64,000 bases of DNA, taken from Martelella alba. Lineage in GTDB: Bacteria; Pseudomonadota; Gammaproteobacteria; Enterobacterales; Enterobacteriaceae. The notes under the pieces were generated by a model that was not told where the DNA came from, ran no database searches, and saw only the letters and a program-made list of their open reading frames with translations. Within the stretch, counting starts at the first letter, position 1. Each line of letters opens with the position of its first letter. Below are positions 19,742-29,793 of the stretch, in pieces. The position numbers and the translations under genes are program-made. The stretch spans positions 62,001 through 126,000 of the forward strand of contig NZ_SZPQ01000018.1 in assembly GCF_005217455.1 (NCBI RefSeq). The letters run 5' to 3'.

Positions 19742-19987
19742 GTGCCGGAACAGCTTGAGTTTTTCGCCATACCCAGCCCTTGCCGCGGCGTCTGCCAATC
19801 GGATGCGCGCGGGTATTGTCTTGGCTGTTTCCGCTCACGGCAGGAACGTTTCGAGTGGGGCAACATGGACGACAGCCAGAAACAGGACGTTTTGCGGCTT
19901 TGCCGCCAGCGTTTCCTGCGCATGCGACGCGGCGGCAATAAAACCGCGCCGGCGGACGATGCGCCCAATCAGCCCAATTTACTCTAA
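19742..19987 (+). CDS. ydhL: DUF1289 protein YdhL
   Basis: Small cysteine-rich protein of the DUF1289 family, function unknown. It starts at GTG 19742 with GGAGG 4-5 bases upstream and has 81 residues. The four family cysteines C14, C18, C26 and C29 (PCRGVCQ and YCLGCF) suggest metal or cluster binding, which is inference. E. coli YdhL has the same EQLEFF start and PCRG-CQSD-RG-C-GCFRSR motif. Confidence 0.88.
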   Translation: MPEQLEFFAIPSPCRGVCQSDARGYCLGCFRSRQERFEWGNMDDSQKQDVLRLCRQRFLRMRRGGNKTAPADDAPNQPNLL

Positions 19988-20017
19988 CGCAGGCGCCGGT
20001 TCCCTAACATTTACACC

Positions 20018-20060
20018 CTAAATACTTCGCGTTGCATCGCGGCGGCAAGTGATCGACAAA
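20018..20060 (+). repeat. ERIC fragment (5' part)
   Basis: The stretch 20018-20049 is identical over 32 bases to 63458-63489, containing TACTTCGCGTTGCATCGC then GGCGGCAAG. It is the left end of an ERIC-type element; the central and right parts are not recognisable downstream. Confidence 0.75.
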
Positions 20061-20432
20061 TTCGTCTGCTGTCTCGTCAGCGGGCCTAGCCGATAAAAGG
20101 CAAATTGCGGTAATTGCCGTATGTGGCGTCGCGATTTTGATGCTTCCGTTCTTCGGTTGCCGCCGCAAATGCGATGAGGGTATCCGGGAAATAGTAAGCT
20201 GTATTAATAATTATTAATTCAAAAGCTAATTACTAGTAAGTTATATATTGCAACTACATTATAAGTCACAATACATGAAATATTGATATTTGTTATGTCT
20301 TCATTTAACTTAAATTAACAATAAATCACGCTGAATGACAATAATAGTGATACAGTTATGATTAATCCGCTTGGCATACGATGTTATCCGTGAGGTTAAA
20401 GATGAGGCGGCAAGGGGAAGACCGGGGATTAA

Positions 20433-20625
20433 ATACTCTCAATATTTTATGACGCATCGCGGCGGCAAACGAGCGAAAACTTCGCCGGGAACCAATGGAA
20501 TCGCCAGCGGCGGGCCTTTGTAGAGAGACGGGATGTCTCTCATTGACCCCCGGAGCAAAGCCAACGTTGTGGCTGGGGTGGATGAATGACGCCGATTAAC
20601 AGGCAACCTGAAGTTGGCGAGTATA
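20433..20625 (+). repeat. ERIC element (about 193 bases, diverged centre)
   Basis: It begins TACTCTC, contains GCATCGCGGCGGCAAACGAG near 20454-20473, and ends with AGGCAACCTGAAGTTGGCGA then GTATA, the inverted-repeat right end of ERIC. The centre (GACCCCCGGAGC ... GTGGCTGGGGTGGATGAA) still resembles the ERIC core. The length exceeds the 127-base consensus by an internal insertion. Confidence 0.75.
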
Positions 20626-20886
20626 GGGCGTCTATTGCCCCACGCCTTATACCAGGCGGAAGGATTATGTGTAAGCAGATCCAATACATCGGCGGCCAAA
20701 GCAGGCGGGAATACATATGCGTTTAGGTAATGTCCCTTTAATCAAAGGAATAACATGCATATCACATCGATCTCAACTTAACTGTCACCTAATTCATATA
20801 TATATTTGTATTTTGCCATTCCACCCATTAGAATGGATGGGAATCCAGGGAACAAGCTTAATCGGCTTAATTATAAGGAGAGAGAA

Positions 20887-21321
20887 TTGGAATCGCCATT
20901 AGGATCTGATTTGGCGCGACTTGTCCGTGTTTGGCGCGCATTGATTGACCATCGTTTAAAACCTCTTGAGCTGACGCAAACGCATTGGATCACGTTGCAT
21001 AATATTTGCCAGTTGCCGCCAGAACAGTCGCAAATACAATTGGCCAAGGCCATCGGGATCGAGCAGCCTTCTTTGGTCCGAACGCTTGATCAACTCGAAG
21101 AGAAGAAACTCATCACTCGGCATACTTGTGCTAACGACAGGCGGGCGAAGCGCATTAAACTGACGGAGGCCGCCGAACCCATCATTAAAGAAGTCAACCA
21201 TGTCATAAATAGTACCCGGGATGAAATACTCACAGGTATCTCAGAACAGGAAATTCATTTTTTGAGTAATATGATTGCCAGGTTGGAGAAAAATATCCTG
21301 GAACTTTATAATAAATCCTGA
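20887..21321 (+). CDS. slyA: MarR-family transcriptional regulator SlyA
   Basis: Winged-helix dimer that activates genes mainly by countering H-NS; in Salmonella and Sodalis it controls envelope and symbiosis or virulence genes. I start it at TTG 20887: AAGGAG lies 6 bases upstream, and the translation [21 protein letters not shown] matches the family start exactly, as in Salmonella where slyA also uses TTG. This gives 144 residues. [16 protein letters not shown] is the recognition helix, and [11 protein letters not shown] forms the wing. The last third is the least conserved. Confidence 0.95.
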   Translation: MESPLGSDLARLVRVWRALIDHRLKPLELTQTHWITLHNICQLPPEQSQIQLAKAIGIEQPSLVRTLDQLEEKKLITRHTCANDRRAKRIKLTEAAEPIIKEVNHVINSTRDEILTGISEQEIHFLSNMIARLEKNILELYNKS

Positions 21322-21352
21322 TTTGTTTAGATTTTTAGTACATGGCTTTCAT

Positions 21353-21377
21353 AAAAAACCGGCATACATTGCCGGTT
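21353..21377. terminator. slyA terminator
   Basis: Stem AACCGGCA / TGCCGGTT with loop TACAT at 21357-21377. It is flanked by six As (21353-21358), so the minus-strand transcript gains a U run, and by CCTTATATTT on the plus side. It probably works in both directions. Confidence 0.7.
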
Positions 21378-21386
21378 CCTTATATT

Positions 21387-21445
21387 TACTCTCAAAACGT
21401 CGAGTCGCATCGCGTCGGCGCGCGAGCGACGAATCCGTCGGGACC
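21387..21445 (+). repeat. ERIC fragment (5' part, diverged)
   Basis: TTTACTCTCAAAACGTCGAG followed by TCGCATCGCGTCGGCG and CGAGCGACGAATCCGTCG. This is the left end of an ERIC with about 80% likeness to the other copies. The right end is not recognisable before slyB. Confidence 0.6.
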
Positions 21446-21659
21446 GGATGAGGACCACCGGCGGCGAGGCTTGGATGAGGGGAGGTCGCCTCCCATTGTC
21501 CCAGGCATCTAGGCGGCTTTGTGACTTAAGTGAACCAGGATGGCCCCCGACGGGGCGGCGCAGAGGGCGGCGTGTTCAAACACGCCGGAATCAAAACGCC
21601 AATAATGCCGGCCCCGGCAAGACCGGTACCGGCGGGCGTAAAGGTCGCGCGGCGGCAGG
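21446..21659. other. Gap between ERIC fragment and slyB stop
   Basis: GC-rich, without a convincing gene. A small inverted repeat GGCGTGTTCAAACACGCC at 21569-21586 lies about 75 bases past the slyB stop and may act on the slyB transcript, but it lacks a T run. Confidence 0.35.
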
Positions 21660-22127
21660 TTAGCGGGGCGAGACAGTGACGGAGCGGCCGTTACTGGCGA
21701 TGGCGACGCGTTCGCCAACGCTAAACCGGGTCGGCCCTTGTTTTTGCACGACCATAATGGTGTTGCCGTCGTCCTTGCGGATCTCCAGTTCAACCCCCTG
21801 AGTGCGGTTCATGGCGCTGCCAATATTCTGGCCGGCCACGCCGCCCGCCACCACGCCCGCCGCCGTGGCGAGAGTCCGTCCAGTACCGGCGCCGACAGTA
21901 TTGCCCAGCAGACCGCCAAGAACCGCGCCGCCCAAGGTGCCGATAACGTTTGCATCTTCACCGCCCTGAATTTGCACCGGCCGCACGCTAACCAGTGTGC
22001 CGTAGGCCACGCTCTGGACCTCTTTGGCTTCCGAGGCGGAGTAGACATCGCCGGAAAGGTCGTTATTACTGGCGCAACCCGCCAAAATCAATCCCGTCAA
22101 GGCGACAGCGAACAAACGTTTTTTCAT
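21660..22127 (-). CDS. slyB: Outer-membrane lipoprotein SlyB
   Basis: Glycine-zipper outer-membrane lipoprotein of the PhoP regulon, implicated in envelope integrity. It has 155 residues, as in E. coli. The lipobox ILAGC gives lipidated C18. Glycine-zipper segments (GTLGGAVLGGLLGNTVGAGTG, then AGVVAGGVAGQNIG; residues about 63-105) are followed by a small beta domain. A textbook PhoP box and -10 sit 115-148 bases upstream. Confidence 0.96.
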   Translation of the reverse strand: MKKRLFAVALTGLILAGCASNNDLSGDVYSASEAKEVQSVAYGTLVSVRPVQIQGGEDANVIGTLGGAVLGGLLGNTVGAGTGRTLATAAGVVAGGVAGQNIGSAMNRTQGVELEIRKDDGNTIMVVQKQGPTRFSVGERVAIASNGRSVTVSPR

Positions 22128-22240
22128 TCAAAAGCTCCTAATGTATGCCGTTCGTCAAGGCAAGCCAAGACAGAACAGAAGCACTTTCGCCACGCGGGTT
22201 TCCCCATCCGGAACGCGGCTTCGTTAGTATACCGTGGTTG

Positions 22241-22275
22241 ATAATATTGCAAAAAACATAAACTGCGAATAAACA
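22241..22275 (-). promoter_or_regulatory. PhoP box and -10 of slyB
   Basis: On the minus strand, TGTTTA-TTCGC-AGTTTA (22259-22275) is the PhoP direct repeat with 5-base spacing. Twelve bases later comes -10 TATTAT (22241-22246). This is the standard layout of PhoP-activated promoters in which the box replaces the -35. Confidence 0.85.
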
Positions 22276-22449
22276 GACGTCAATTTGTGATTTCTACAAT
22301 GATTTTAACACTAACATTTAACTCCCTTGATAATGAAATTGTATCAGGATTCGTGCGAATTGACGGCCATGGATCGCATTCAGTGAAAATCGTGACGGTA
22401 ATCCGGTATGATAACCGGATTGTCACTTTGCGAGGAGCCGGTCAGCTCG

Positions 22450-23571
22450 ATGAGAACAGGTCGCTATGTGGGTGTGATGTCAGGCACCAGCCTTGATGGC
22501 GTGGATGTGGTGCTTGCCGCCATCGACGAATACACCGTGGCGCAGCAGGCCAGCCACACCCACCCGATACCGCTGGCGCTCAAACAGCAAGTTCTGGCTA
22601 TGAATCAAGGGCAATCCGTGACCTTGTCCCAGTTCGGTGAATTGGACACCCGGCTGGGCATTTTGTTCGGCGAAGCGGTAAGCAAGATGTTGTCCGATTA
22701 CCATATCAATCCGCGCGACATTACCGCCATCGGCTGTCATGGACAGACGGTATGGCATCAGCCCGGCGGGGAAAATGCCTGTACATTGCAAATAGGCGAT
22801 AACAACCGGGTCGCGGCGCTGACCGGCATCACCACCGTGGGGGATTTTCGTCGTCGCGATCTGGCCTTTGGCGGGCAGGGCGCCCCGCTGGTGCCCGGTT
22901 TCCATCATGCGCTACTGGGGCACCCGGCGGAACGTCGCATGGTGCTGAATATTGGCGGCATCGCCAATCTGACCTTACTGTTGCCGGGTCTTCCCATCCG
23001 CGGCTACGACACCGGACCGGGCAATATGCTGATGGATGCCTGGATCTGGCGCCATCAAGGCAAACCTTATGATCGCGATGGTGAATGGGCGCGTAGCGGG
23101 ACCGTTCATCAGGGGTTGCTGCGCCGGTTGCTGGTGGACCCCTATTTCGCGCTGCCGGCGCCGAAAAGCACGGGGCGGGAATATTTCAACATGGCCTGGC
23201 TTAAGCATCATCTCGACATGTTTGGGAGCCTGTCGCCCGCCGATGTGCAGGCGACGCTGGCTGAATTGACCGCGCAAAGCATCGCTCAGCAGATTCTGCT
23301 ATCGGGCGGTTGCGAGCACGTGCTGGTTTGTGGCGGCGGGGCGCGCAATGTCCTTGTGATGTCCAGGCTATCGGCGCTTTTGCCGGGAATTGAGGTGAGT
23401 CCTACTGACAAGTACGGCGTGAGAGGCGATGATATGGAAGCGCTGGCCTTCGCTTGGCTGGCGTTCCGGACACTGTCCGGCTTGCCGGGTAATCTGCCCT
23501 CGGTGACCGGCGCCAGCCGGGAAACCATTCTTGGCGCGATCTATCCCGCCGACGCCCTGTTTCCGAGATGA
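22450..23571 (+). CDS. anmK: 1,6-anhydro-N-acetylmuramic acid kinase AnmK
   Basis: Phosphorylates and opens anhydroMurNAc from recycled cell wall to MurNAc-6-phosphate. The start at 22450 ([22 protein letters not shown]) follows the E. coli N-terminus and gives 373 residues. The motifs [12 protein letters not shown] (phosphate binding), [26 protein letters not shown] and [11 protein letters not shown] are conserved. It is divergent from slyB, and mliC follows 70 bases later. Confidence 0.96.
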   Translation: MRTGRYVGVMSGTSLDGVDVVLAAIDEYTVAQQASHTHPIPLALKQQVLAMNQGQSVTLSQFGELDTRLGILFGEAVSKMLSDYHINPRDITAIGCHGQTVWHQPGGENACTLQIGDNNRVAALTGITTVGDFRRRDLAFGGQGAPLVPGFHHALLGHPAERRMVLNIGGIANLTLLLPGLPIRGYDTGPGNMLMDAWIWRHQGKPYDRDGEWARSGTVHQGLLRRLLVDPYFALPAPKSTGREYFNMAWLKHHLDMFGSLSPADVQATLAELTAQSIAQQILLSGGCEHVLVCGGGARNVLVMSRLSALLPGIEVSPTDKYGVRGDDMEALAFAWLAFRTLSGLPGNLPSVTGASRETILGAIYPADALFPR

Positions 23572-23641
23572 GGCCGCCGCGCCGCGGTTTTGTCGGGCAG
23601 GCCAAACGTCAAGGCACAAAAACCTGATAAAGGGAGCGACA

Positions 23642-23983
23642 ATGACGGTGAAGCATATTAAAGGATTGCTGGTGGTTGGGGTTATGGCGGCGGTCCTCGG
23701 GGGTTGCTCTTCCTGGCGCGGACATGGGGGCGATAACGTGCGGGTGCTGCATTATCGCTGCGGCACAATGCCGTTGACCGTGCGCCAGGAAATTCATCCC
23801 GCCCGGGTGCGTCTGATTCTGGACGGTCAAGCGTTGACGCTGACGCAGACGGTTTCCGCCTCCGGCGTCCGTTACAGCGATGGCCGGTATGTCTTCTGGT
23901 CAAAAGGTCCCCAGGCATTTATTGAACGGGACAACCGCGTCATCATTGACGATTGCCGCCTGGCGAGCGGATACGGTAAATGA
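23642..23983 (+). CDS. mliC: Membrane-bound lysozyme inhibitor MliC
   Basis: Lipoprotein that blocks C-type lysozyme at the cell surface. It has 113 residues; the signal ends AVLGGC, with lipidated C22. The conserved loop YSDGRYVFWSKGPQAFIERD inserts into the lysozyme active site in this family, and the two cysteines near 38 and the C-terminus (DDCRL) form the family disulfide. It lies between anmK and pdxH, as in E. coli. Confidence 0.92.
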   Translation: MTVKHIKGLLVVGVMAAVLGGCSSWRGHGGDNVRVLHYRCGTMPLTVRQEIHPARVRLILDGQALTLTQTVSASGVRYSDGRYVFWSKGPQAFIERDNRVIIDDCRLASGYGK

Positions 23984-24041
23984 TTGAGATTTTTAACCAT
24001 GCGGCGCACAATAACGCCACAAATTCATACCCCAGAACATC

Positions 24042-24692
24042 ATGACTGAACAAAAAATCGACATTGCCGGCTTGCGCCGCGAATATACCCGCGGCGGATT
24101 GCGGCGTGCGGATTTGACCGCCGAACCGCTGGATTTATTCGAATTATGGCTGAGGCAGGCCTGCGAAGCGCAATTGGCCGATCCCACCGCGATGTGCGTG
24201 GCCACCGTGGACGAATCGGGGCAACCCTATCAACGCATGGTGCTGCTCAAGCACTACGATAGCCGCGGAATGGTATTTTACACGAACCTTGGCAGCCGCA
24301 AGGCCGGACATCTCGCCCACAATAACCGTGTAAGTCTGCATTTCCCATGGCATACCCTGGAGAGGCAGGTAATGGTGTTGGGACGGGCGGAGCGTCTCTC
24401 GGTGGCGGACGTGTTGAAATATTTCCACAGCCGGCCCAAGGACAGCCAAATCGGCGCCTGGGTCTCCCGCCAATCCAGTCGCATTTCCACACGCGGGGTC
24501 CTGGAGAGTAAATTCTTCGAGCTAAAGCAGAAGTTTATGCAAGGCGAGGTGCCGCTGCCCAGCTTTTGGGGCGGTTACCGGGTCACAATTGACGCCATGG
24601 AATTCTGGCAGGGAGGCGAACACCGCCTACATGACCGGTTTATTTATCAACGGGTTGCCGATGGCTGGTCTATCGATCGGCTGGCGCCTTAA
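24042..24692 (+). CDS. pdxH: Pyridoxamine 5'-phosphate oxidase
   Basis: FMN enzyme that oxidises pyridoxamine- or pyridoxine-5'-phosphate to pyridoxal phosphate. It has 216 residues (E. coli 218). [38 protein letters not shown] (FMN binding), SRQSSRIS and the C-terminal [11 protein letters not shown] / IDRLAP are intact. It stands directly before tyrS and pdxY, the familiar vitamin B6-linked cluster. Confidence 0.97.
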   Translation: MTEQKIDIAGLRREYTRGGLRRADLTAEPLDLFELWLRQACEAQLADPTAMCVATVDESGQPYQRMVLLKHYDSRGMVFYTNLGSRKAGHLAHNNRVSLHFPWHTLERQVMVLGRAERLSVADVLKYFHSRPKDSQIGAWVSRQSSRISTRGVLESKFFELKQKFMQGEVPLPSFWGGYRVTIDAMEFWQGGEHRLHDRFIYQRVADGWSIDRLAP

Positions 24693-24746
24693 GCGTCCCT
24701 GACGCATTTAATCAACAGATACGTTTACAGTTACGGAGTTTTTTTA

Positions 24747-26021
24747 ATGGCAAGCAGCAACCTGATACAACAATTGCATGAGCGGGGCCTGATAGCCCAG
24801 GTAACGGATGAGGCCGCGCTAAGCGAGCGGCTGGCTCAGGGACCGCTCTCGTTGTATTGCGGTTTCGACCCGACTGCCGACAGCTTGCATCTGGGCCATC
24901 TGGTTCCGCTGCTGTGTCTCAAACGCTTCCAGATGGCAGGGCACCGCCCGGTTGCGCTGGTGGGCGGCGCCACCGGTCTTATCGGCGACCCGAGTTTCAA
25001 GGCCACCGAACGCAAACTCAACACCGAGGAAACGGTTCAGGAGTGGGTGGATAAAATCCGCCGGCAGGTGTCGCCGTTTCTGGATTTCGACTGTGGCGAG
25101 AATAGCGCGGTGGCGGCCAATAATTACGATTGGTTCGGCACGATGAACGTGCTGACGTTTTTGCGCGATATCGGTAAGCATTTTTCCGTTAACCAAATGA
25201 TCAATAAAGAAGCGGTTAAACAGCGCCTGAATCGCGACGACGTGGGGATTTCTTTTACCGAATTCGCTTATAACCTTCTCCAGGGCTATGATTTCGCTTG
25301 TCTGAGCAAGCAATATGGCGTCGAGTTACAAATCGGCGGTTCCGATCAATGGGGAAATATCACCTCCGGTATTGATTTAACCCGGCGATTGCAGCAAAAG
25401 ACCGTTTACGGCATGACGGTGCCCCTTATTACCAAAGCGGACGGCACCAAGTTTGGCAAAACCGAAGGCGGCGCGGTATGGCTGGATCCGAAAAAAACCA
25501 GTCCGTATAAATTCTACCAGTTCTGGATCAATACGGCGGATGCCGATGTTTACCGTTTTCTGAAATTCTTCACGTTTTTGTCTCTTGACGAAATCAATGC
25601 CCTGGAGGAAGAGGACAAAAACAGCGGTGCCGCGCCGCGGGCGCAATATGTGTTGGCGGAGCAGGTGACGCGGTTGGTTCATGGAGAAGCGGGCCTGTCG
25701 GCGGCGGTGCGCATCACCCAAAGCCTGTTTTCCGGCGCGTTGCAATCCCTGACCGCCGCCGATTTCGAGCAATTGGCGCAAGACGGCATGCCGGTGGTCG
25801 CCCTGTCTAACGGGGCGGATTTACAGCAGGCGCTGGTGGATGCCGAACTGGTCCCGTCCCGGGGCCAGGCCAGAACGCTGATATCCTCCAATGCCGTGAC
25901 GGTCAACGGTGAAAAACAATCAGTGGCGGAGTACGTCTTCAGCGATGCCGATCGTCTCTTCGACCGTTACACGCTGTTGCGCCGCGGCAAGAAAAATTAC
26001 TGCCTCATCTGCTGGAAGTAA
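24747..26021 (+). CDS. tyrS: Tyrosine--tRNA ligase
   Basis: Class I aminoacyl-tRNA synthetase that charges tRNA-Tyr. It has 424 residues, equal to E. coli. The HIGH motif is HLGH at 48-51, the KMSKS-type loop is KFGKT near 235, and a C-terminal S4 RNA-binding domain ends [14 protein letters not shown]. It is essential. pdxY follows 75 bases downstream, as in E. coli. Confidence 0.98.
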   Translation: MASSNLIQQLHERGLIAQVTDEAALSERLAQGPLSLYCGFDPTADSLHLGHLVPLLCLKRFQMAGHRPVALVGGATGLIGDPSFKATERKLNTEETVQEWVDKIRRQVSPFLDFDCGENSAVAANNYDWFGTMNVLTFLRDIGKHFSVNQMINKEAVKQRLNRDDVGISFTEFAYNLLQGYDFACLSKQYGVELQIGGSDQWGNITSGIDLTRRLQQKTVYGMTVPLITKADGTKFGKTEGGAVWLDPKKTSPYKFYQFWINTADADVYRFLKFFTFLSLDEINALEEEDKNSGAAPRAQYVLAEQVTRLVHGEAGLSAAVRITQSLFSGALQSLTAADFEQLAQDGMPVVALSNGADLQQALVDAELVPSRGQARTLISSNAVTVNGEKQSVAEYVFSDADRLFDRYTLLRRGKKNYCLICWK

Positions 26022-26096
26022 ATCGTGGTCGCAGAGGGCCCGCGCTCTCTGCCATGTTGTCGCGGCCGCCGGGTCGAGGACGTTAGGGCACTATTG

Positions 26097-26960
26097 ATGA
26101 AAAATATTTTATCGATTCAGTCGCATGTGGTTTTTGGTCATGCGGGCAACAGCGCAGCGGTATTTCCCATGCGTCGTATGGGCGTGAATGTTTGGCCGCT
26201 GAATTCCGTGCAGTTTTCCAATCATACCCAGTACGGTCATTGGACGGGCGCCGTTATGCCGGCCGAGCATTTGTCGGACATCGTGCGGGGCATCGCCGAG
26301 ATCGGCCAGTTGGCGCATTGCGACGCGGTATTGAGCGGGTATATCGGCTCAGCGGAGCAGGGGGAACAGATACTTTCCATCGTTCGGCAAGTCAAGCGGG
26401 CCAATCCGGCGGCCTGCTATTTTCTCGATCCGGTAATGGGCCATCCGGGAAAGGGGTGTTTCGTGGCGCCGGGCGTGGCGGATTTTCATTGCCGGCAGGG
26501 CATATCCCATGCGGATATTATCGCGCCCAATCTGTTGGAGCTGGAACAATTGAGCGGCCGCACGGTGACTTCGGTGACGCAAGCGGTCGCCGCCGCCCGT
26601 GAACTGTGCCGGCGCGGACCGAAACTGGTGCTGGTCAAGTTCCTCAGCTATGCAGGCTATAGCGAAGACAGTTTCGAAATGCTGTTGGTCACTGCGGAGA
26701 AAGCCTGGCATATCAGTCGGCCGCTGGTGGATTTCGGCGAGCGTCAACCCGTGGGCGTCGGTGATTTGACCAGTGGTTTGCTGCTGGTGGATTTGCTTCA
26801 GGGACGGGGGCCGGTAGCGGCGCTGGAGCACGTTACCGCCGCGGTCTATGAGGTCATGATCGCCACCAAGGAAATGCAGGAGTACGAATTACAGGTGGTG
26901 GCCGCGCAGGACGCCATCGTTACGCCGACCCATGTTTTTTCCGCCACGGAAATCCGATAG
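26097..26960 (+). CDS. pdxY: Pyridoxal kinase PdxY
   Basis: Ribokinase-family kinase that phosphorylates pyridoxal in the B6 salvage pathway. The start at 26097 ([25 protein letters not shown]) gives 287 residues, the E. coli length. The conserved YGHWTG lid region, [13 protein letters not shown] and [11 protein letters not shown] (catalytic Asp) are visible. Downstream, a 10-base inverted repeat (27005-27036) separates it from convergent gstA. Confidence 0.96.
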   Translation: MKNILSIQSHVVFGHAGNSAAVFPMRRMGVNVWPLNSVQFSNHTQYGHWTGAVMPAEHLSDIVRGIAEIGQLAHCDAVLSGYIGSAEQGEQILSIVRQVKRANPAACYFLDPVMGHPGKGCFVAPGVADFHCRQGISHADIIAPNLLELEQLSGRTVTSVTQAVAAARELCRRGPKLVLVKFLSYAGYSEDSFEMLLVTAEKAWHISRPLVDFGERQPVGVGDLTSGLLLVDLLQGRGPVAALEHVTAAVYEVMIATKEMQEYELQVVAAQDAIVTPTHVFSATEIR

Positions 26961-27004
26961 GACGGGATTAATCATCCGCATTGCCAGCGCAATGGAAGGC
27001 GTCA

Positions 27005-27036
27005 CGCCAGCCGCATCGCCTTCCGGGCGGCTGGCG
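27005..27036. terminator. Inverted repeat between pdxY and gstA
   Basis: CGCCAGCCGC / GCGGCTGGCG with a 12-base loop, adjacent to the gstA stop. No T run is present, so its role in termination is uncertain. Confidence 0.45.
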
Positions 27037-27037
27037 G

Positions 27038-27661
27038 TTACATGGCCTGAGCCTGCGCTTCCTGGTGTTCCGCCGCCAGCGCCGCCGCCACGGCGGGCCG
27101 GTCGTGAATATGACGGTAAAAACGCGCCACCATGGGCGAGGTCCCCAGGTCGAATCCCAGCCGTTCCGTCCATGTCAGCATGGTGAAAAGATAGGCGTCG
27201 GCCACGCTGAAGCGGTTTCCCAGCAGGTAGTCCTGACCGGCCAATTCCCTATCCAGATAAAGCAGTTTAACTTCCATCTGTTGACGCAGCTGTATCTGGT
27301 AATCCTGTGGGATCTGGTTGTCGAACAGCGAATTCAGTCCTTGGTGCAGCTCGCTGGCGACATAATTCAGCCATTCCAGCGCCTGATAACGGGACAACGT
27401 GCCTGGCGCCGGGATGAGGTGCCGGTCGGGGACCCGATCGCCGAGGTATTGAACGATGGCCACCACCTCGGTGAGCAGGGTGCCGTCGTCCAGTAACAAT
27501 GCCGGTACCTTGCCCTTGGGATTGATGGTCAGAAAATCTTCGCCGTGCTCGGTCAGTTTGGTGAAGAAACTCACTTTTTCGATGCTAAAGTCCAGCCCCG
27601 ATTCGCGCAGGATGATATGAACCGCGAGGGAACTGGCGCCGGGCATATAATACAGTTTCAT
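27038..27661 (-). CDS. gstA: Glutathione S-transferase GstA
   Basis: Beta-class cytosolic GST that conjugates glutathione to electrophiles. It has 207 residues (E. coli 201). The N-terminal thioredoxin-like domain starts MKLYYMPGASSLAVHIILRES, whose ASS carries the beta-class serine/cysteine active region, and KVPALLLDDGTLLTEVVAIVQYL forms the glutathione site. A helical C-terminal domain follows. E. coli dtpA, which lies next to gstA, is missing. Confidence 0.94.
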   Translation of the reverse strand: MKLYYMPGASSLAVHIILRESGLDFSIEKVSFFTKLTEHGEDFLTINPKGKVPALLLDDGTLLTEVVAIVQYLGDRVPDRHLIPAPGTLSRYQALEWLNYVASELHQGLNSLFDNQIPQDYQIQLRQQMEVKLLYLDRELAGQDYLLGNRFSVADAYLFTMLTWTERLGFDLGTSPMVARFYRHIHDRPAVAAALAAEHQEAQAQAM

Positions 27662-27824
27662 AGATCACTCCTACCGGAGGGGACCGGATGAGATGCTCTT
27701 GAGCGATTCGCCTGTGAACAGCATACGACCAAGCCCGCCGGCGGCATAGCGAAATGACAAGCGATGGCACTTTCCGCCGATAAAGACATTTATGCCGCCG
27801 CCTTTGGCCCGCGTCGCCGCGCGC

Positions 27825-28457
27825 TCATTCCTCTTTGGCGTTAAATTCGCACAAGTCTTCAATCAAGCACGATCCGCAGCGCGGTTTGCGCGCTATACAG
27901 GTATAGCGGCCGTGCAGGATGAGCCAATGATGGCAATCCACCTTATACGCCGCCGGAACGACCCGCAAAAGTGTTTTCTCCACCGCCACGACATCTTTGC
28001 CCGGTGCAAAACGGGTCCGGTTGCAGACCCGGAAAATGTGGGTATCGACGGCGATGGTCGGCCAGCCAAAGGCGGTATTGAGCACCACATTGGCGGTCTT
28101 GCGTCCCACCCCCGGCAGGGCTTCCAGCGCTTCGCGATCTTCGGGCACCTGGCCGTTATGCCGCTCCAGCAAGCGTTGGCAGGTTTTAATGATATTTTCC
28201 GCTTTGCTGTTAAACAGCCCGATGGATTTGATATAGCCTTTTACACCCTCCACCCCCAGTTCCAGTAAGCCTTGCGGCGTATTGGCGACGGGAAACAACT
28301 GCGCCGTGGCCTTATTCACGCTGACATCCGTCGCCTGGGCGGATAGCAATACGGCAATCAGCAATTCAAAGGGCGACTGGTAACGCAGTTCCGTCGTGGG
28401 GTGGGGGTTGTTCTCTCGCAGGCGGTTTAAAATCGCCAGACGTTTGCCCTGATTCAT
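27825..28457 (-). CDS. nth: Endonuclease III
   Basis: Bifunctional DNA glycosylase/AP lyase that removes oxidised pyrimidines. It has 210 residues. The helix-hairpin-helix and catalytic lysine occur in [14 protein letters not shown], the catalytic Asp in AVDTHIFRV, and the [4Fe-4S] ligands are C187-X6-C194-X2-C197-X5-C203. It is the last gene of the rsx operon: its ATG overlaps the rsxE stop as ATGA, so it is translationally coupled. Confidence 0.97.
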   Translation of the reverse strand: MNQGKRLAILNRLRENNPHPTTELRYQSPFELLIAVLLSAQATDVSVNKATAQLFPVANTPQGLLELGVEGVKGYIKSIGLFNSKAENIIKTCQRLLERHNGQVPEDREALEALPGVGRKTANVVLNTAFGWPTIAVDTHIFRVCNRTRFAPGKDVVAVEKTLLRVVPAAYKVDCHHWLILHGRYTCIARKPRCGSCLIEDLCEFNAKEE

Positions 28458-29155
28458 GTTTCTGTTTGTCCTTGCCGGAGAGACGTGGCGGCCAGCAGGG
28501 TTTGCGCCTGCCGCCGCCGGGTTTTGAGCTTATTGTCGATAACCTGCTTGCCCGCCAGCATAAAACCCAGGCCAATAAAGGCGCCGGGCGGTAGGATGGC
28601 CAGCAGGAAGGGCGTGTGCAATGGATAGATATCCATACGCAGCGCTTTCGCCCATGGGCCAAGCAGATGGTCGGCGCCGGCGAACAGCGTGCCGTTGCCC
28701 AAGAGTTCGCGCAGGCCGCCCAACAGCGTCAGCGCCGCCGCGCCGCCCAGACCGGTGGCGAGTCCATCGAGGGCCGACAGGGCCACCCGGTGTTGGGAGG
28801 CATAGGCTTCCGCCCGGCCAATGATGATGCAGTTGGTCACAATCAACGGAATAAAAATACCGAGGGATTGATAGAGGCCATAGGCGAAAGCATTGAGCAG
28901 CATCTGTACCGATGACACCACCGAGGCGATGATCATCACGTAAATCGGGATGCGGATTTCCGTTGGCACAAACCGGCGCAAGGCGGAAACCGCGCTATTG
29001 GAGCAGAGCAGCACAAGGGTGGTGGCCAAACCCAGACCCAAGGCGTTGGTCGCGGTGTTACTCACCGCCAATAGGGGACAGAGTCCGAGCAATTGCACCA
29101 GGGCCGAATTGTTGCTCCACAATCCCTGACGTAGTAAACGCGTGGCTTCACTCAT
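28454..29155 (-). CDS. rsxE: Electron transport complex subunit RsxE
   Basis: Integral membrane subunit (six predicted helices) of the Rsx/Rnf ion-translocating complex, which in E. coli reduces SoxR and keeps soxS off. The start at 29155 ([32 protein letters not shown]) gives 233 residues; the upstream extension lies inside rsx[11 protein letters not shown] and [12 protein letters not shown] are the paired motifs of the RsxA/RsxE family. It overlaps rsxG by 8 bases and nth by 4. Confidence 0.95.
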   Translation of the reverse strand: MSEATRLLRQGLWSNNSALVQLLGLCPLLAVSNTATNALGLGLATTLVLLCSNSAVSALRRFVPTEIRIPIYVMIIASVVSSVQMLLNAFAYGLYQSLGIFIPLIVTNCIIIGRAEAYASQHRVALSALDGLATGLGGAAALTLLGGLRELLGNGTLFAGADHLLGPWAKALRMDIYPLHTPFLLAILPPGAFIGLGFMLAGKQVIDNKLKTRRRQAQTLLAATSLRQGQTET

Positions 29156-29783
29156 CGTTGTTTCTCCCGCAAGGGGGTAAAGTGGCAAGCTTATCCGGCA
29201 GCGTTTCCAGGTAAAGCGCCGTCCGTTTGACGGCGTTGACCACCGCACGGGGCGTGATGGTCGCGCCGGTGAACTGGTCAAAGCCGCCGCCGTCTTTTTT
29301 TACCGCCCAGAAAGGATCTTCGGTGGAATGCACGACTTTCCCGCTGAAATAGGTTATCCAATCTGACACCCGGCGATCGATTTTGTCCCCGAGTCCCGGC
29401 GTTTCATGATGTTCGGTCACCCTGACCCCCATGACATTACCCGCAAAATCCGCCCCGACCAAAAGCCGGATAGCGCCGTTGTAGCCGTCGGGAGCCGTGG
29501 ATTCGATCGCCGCCGCCACGGTTTTCCCCCCCTTGCTGGCCAGGTAAACCCGATGAAGATCGTTATCGCCCAACGCGCTGTCGGAGACCAGAAAACATGA
29601 ATTTAACATATTGTTATCATGCATGCCGGGGGGGATAACCTGATCAAGCAATTGCTGCTGCTGTTTCAATGCCTGCCTATCGATAACCGGACGGGTCAGG
29701 CTATGGACAACCGCGGTCAGGCCGGTTGCCGCCGCGGCGAACAACGCCAGCGTGATACCGTGTCGACGCATCATATCCCGCAT
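29148..29783 (-). CDS. rsxG: Electron transport complex subunit RsxG
   Basis: Membrane-anchored periplasmic subunit with covalent FMN. I choose the ATG at 29783 ([22 protein letters not shown]) because AAGGGA lies 6 bases upstream, just after the rsxD stop; this gives 211 residues (E. coli 206). One N-terminal helix is followed by an FMN-binding domain with [11 protein letters not shown] and [16 protein letters not shown], whose second Thr carries the flavin. Confidence 0.93.
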   Translation of the reverse strand: MRDMMRRHGITLALFAAAATGLTAVVHSLTRPVIDRQALKQQQQLLDQVIPPGMHDNNMLNSCFLVSDSALGDNDLHRVYLASKGGKTVAAAIESTAPDGYNGAIRLLVGADFAGNVMGVRVTEHHETPGLGDKIDRRVSDWITYFSGKVVHSTEDPFWAVKKDGGGFDQFTGATITPRAVVNAVKRTALYLETLPDKLATLPPCGRNNDE

Positions 29784-29793
29784 ATCGCGTCCC

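Larger units (their letters stand above)
19988..20886. other. 899-base gene-free region upstream of slyA
   Basis: It holds a 5' ERIC fragment (20018-20060), a very AT-rich block (about 20190-20380) and an almost full-length ERIC (20433-20625), then the slyA leader. Short open frames within the ERIC are not genes. The AT-rich block looks like a curved or H-NS-bound silencer region, which is inference. Confidence 0.55.

Noticed and set aside
20439..20699. 86-codon minus-strand frame
   Set aside because: It lies almost wholly in an ERIC element, so it reflects the repeat and not a gene.
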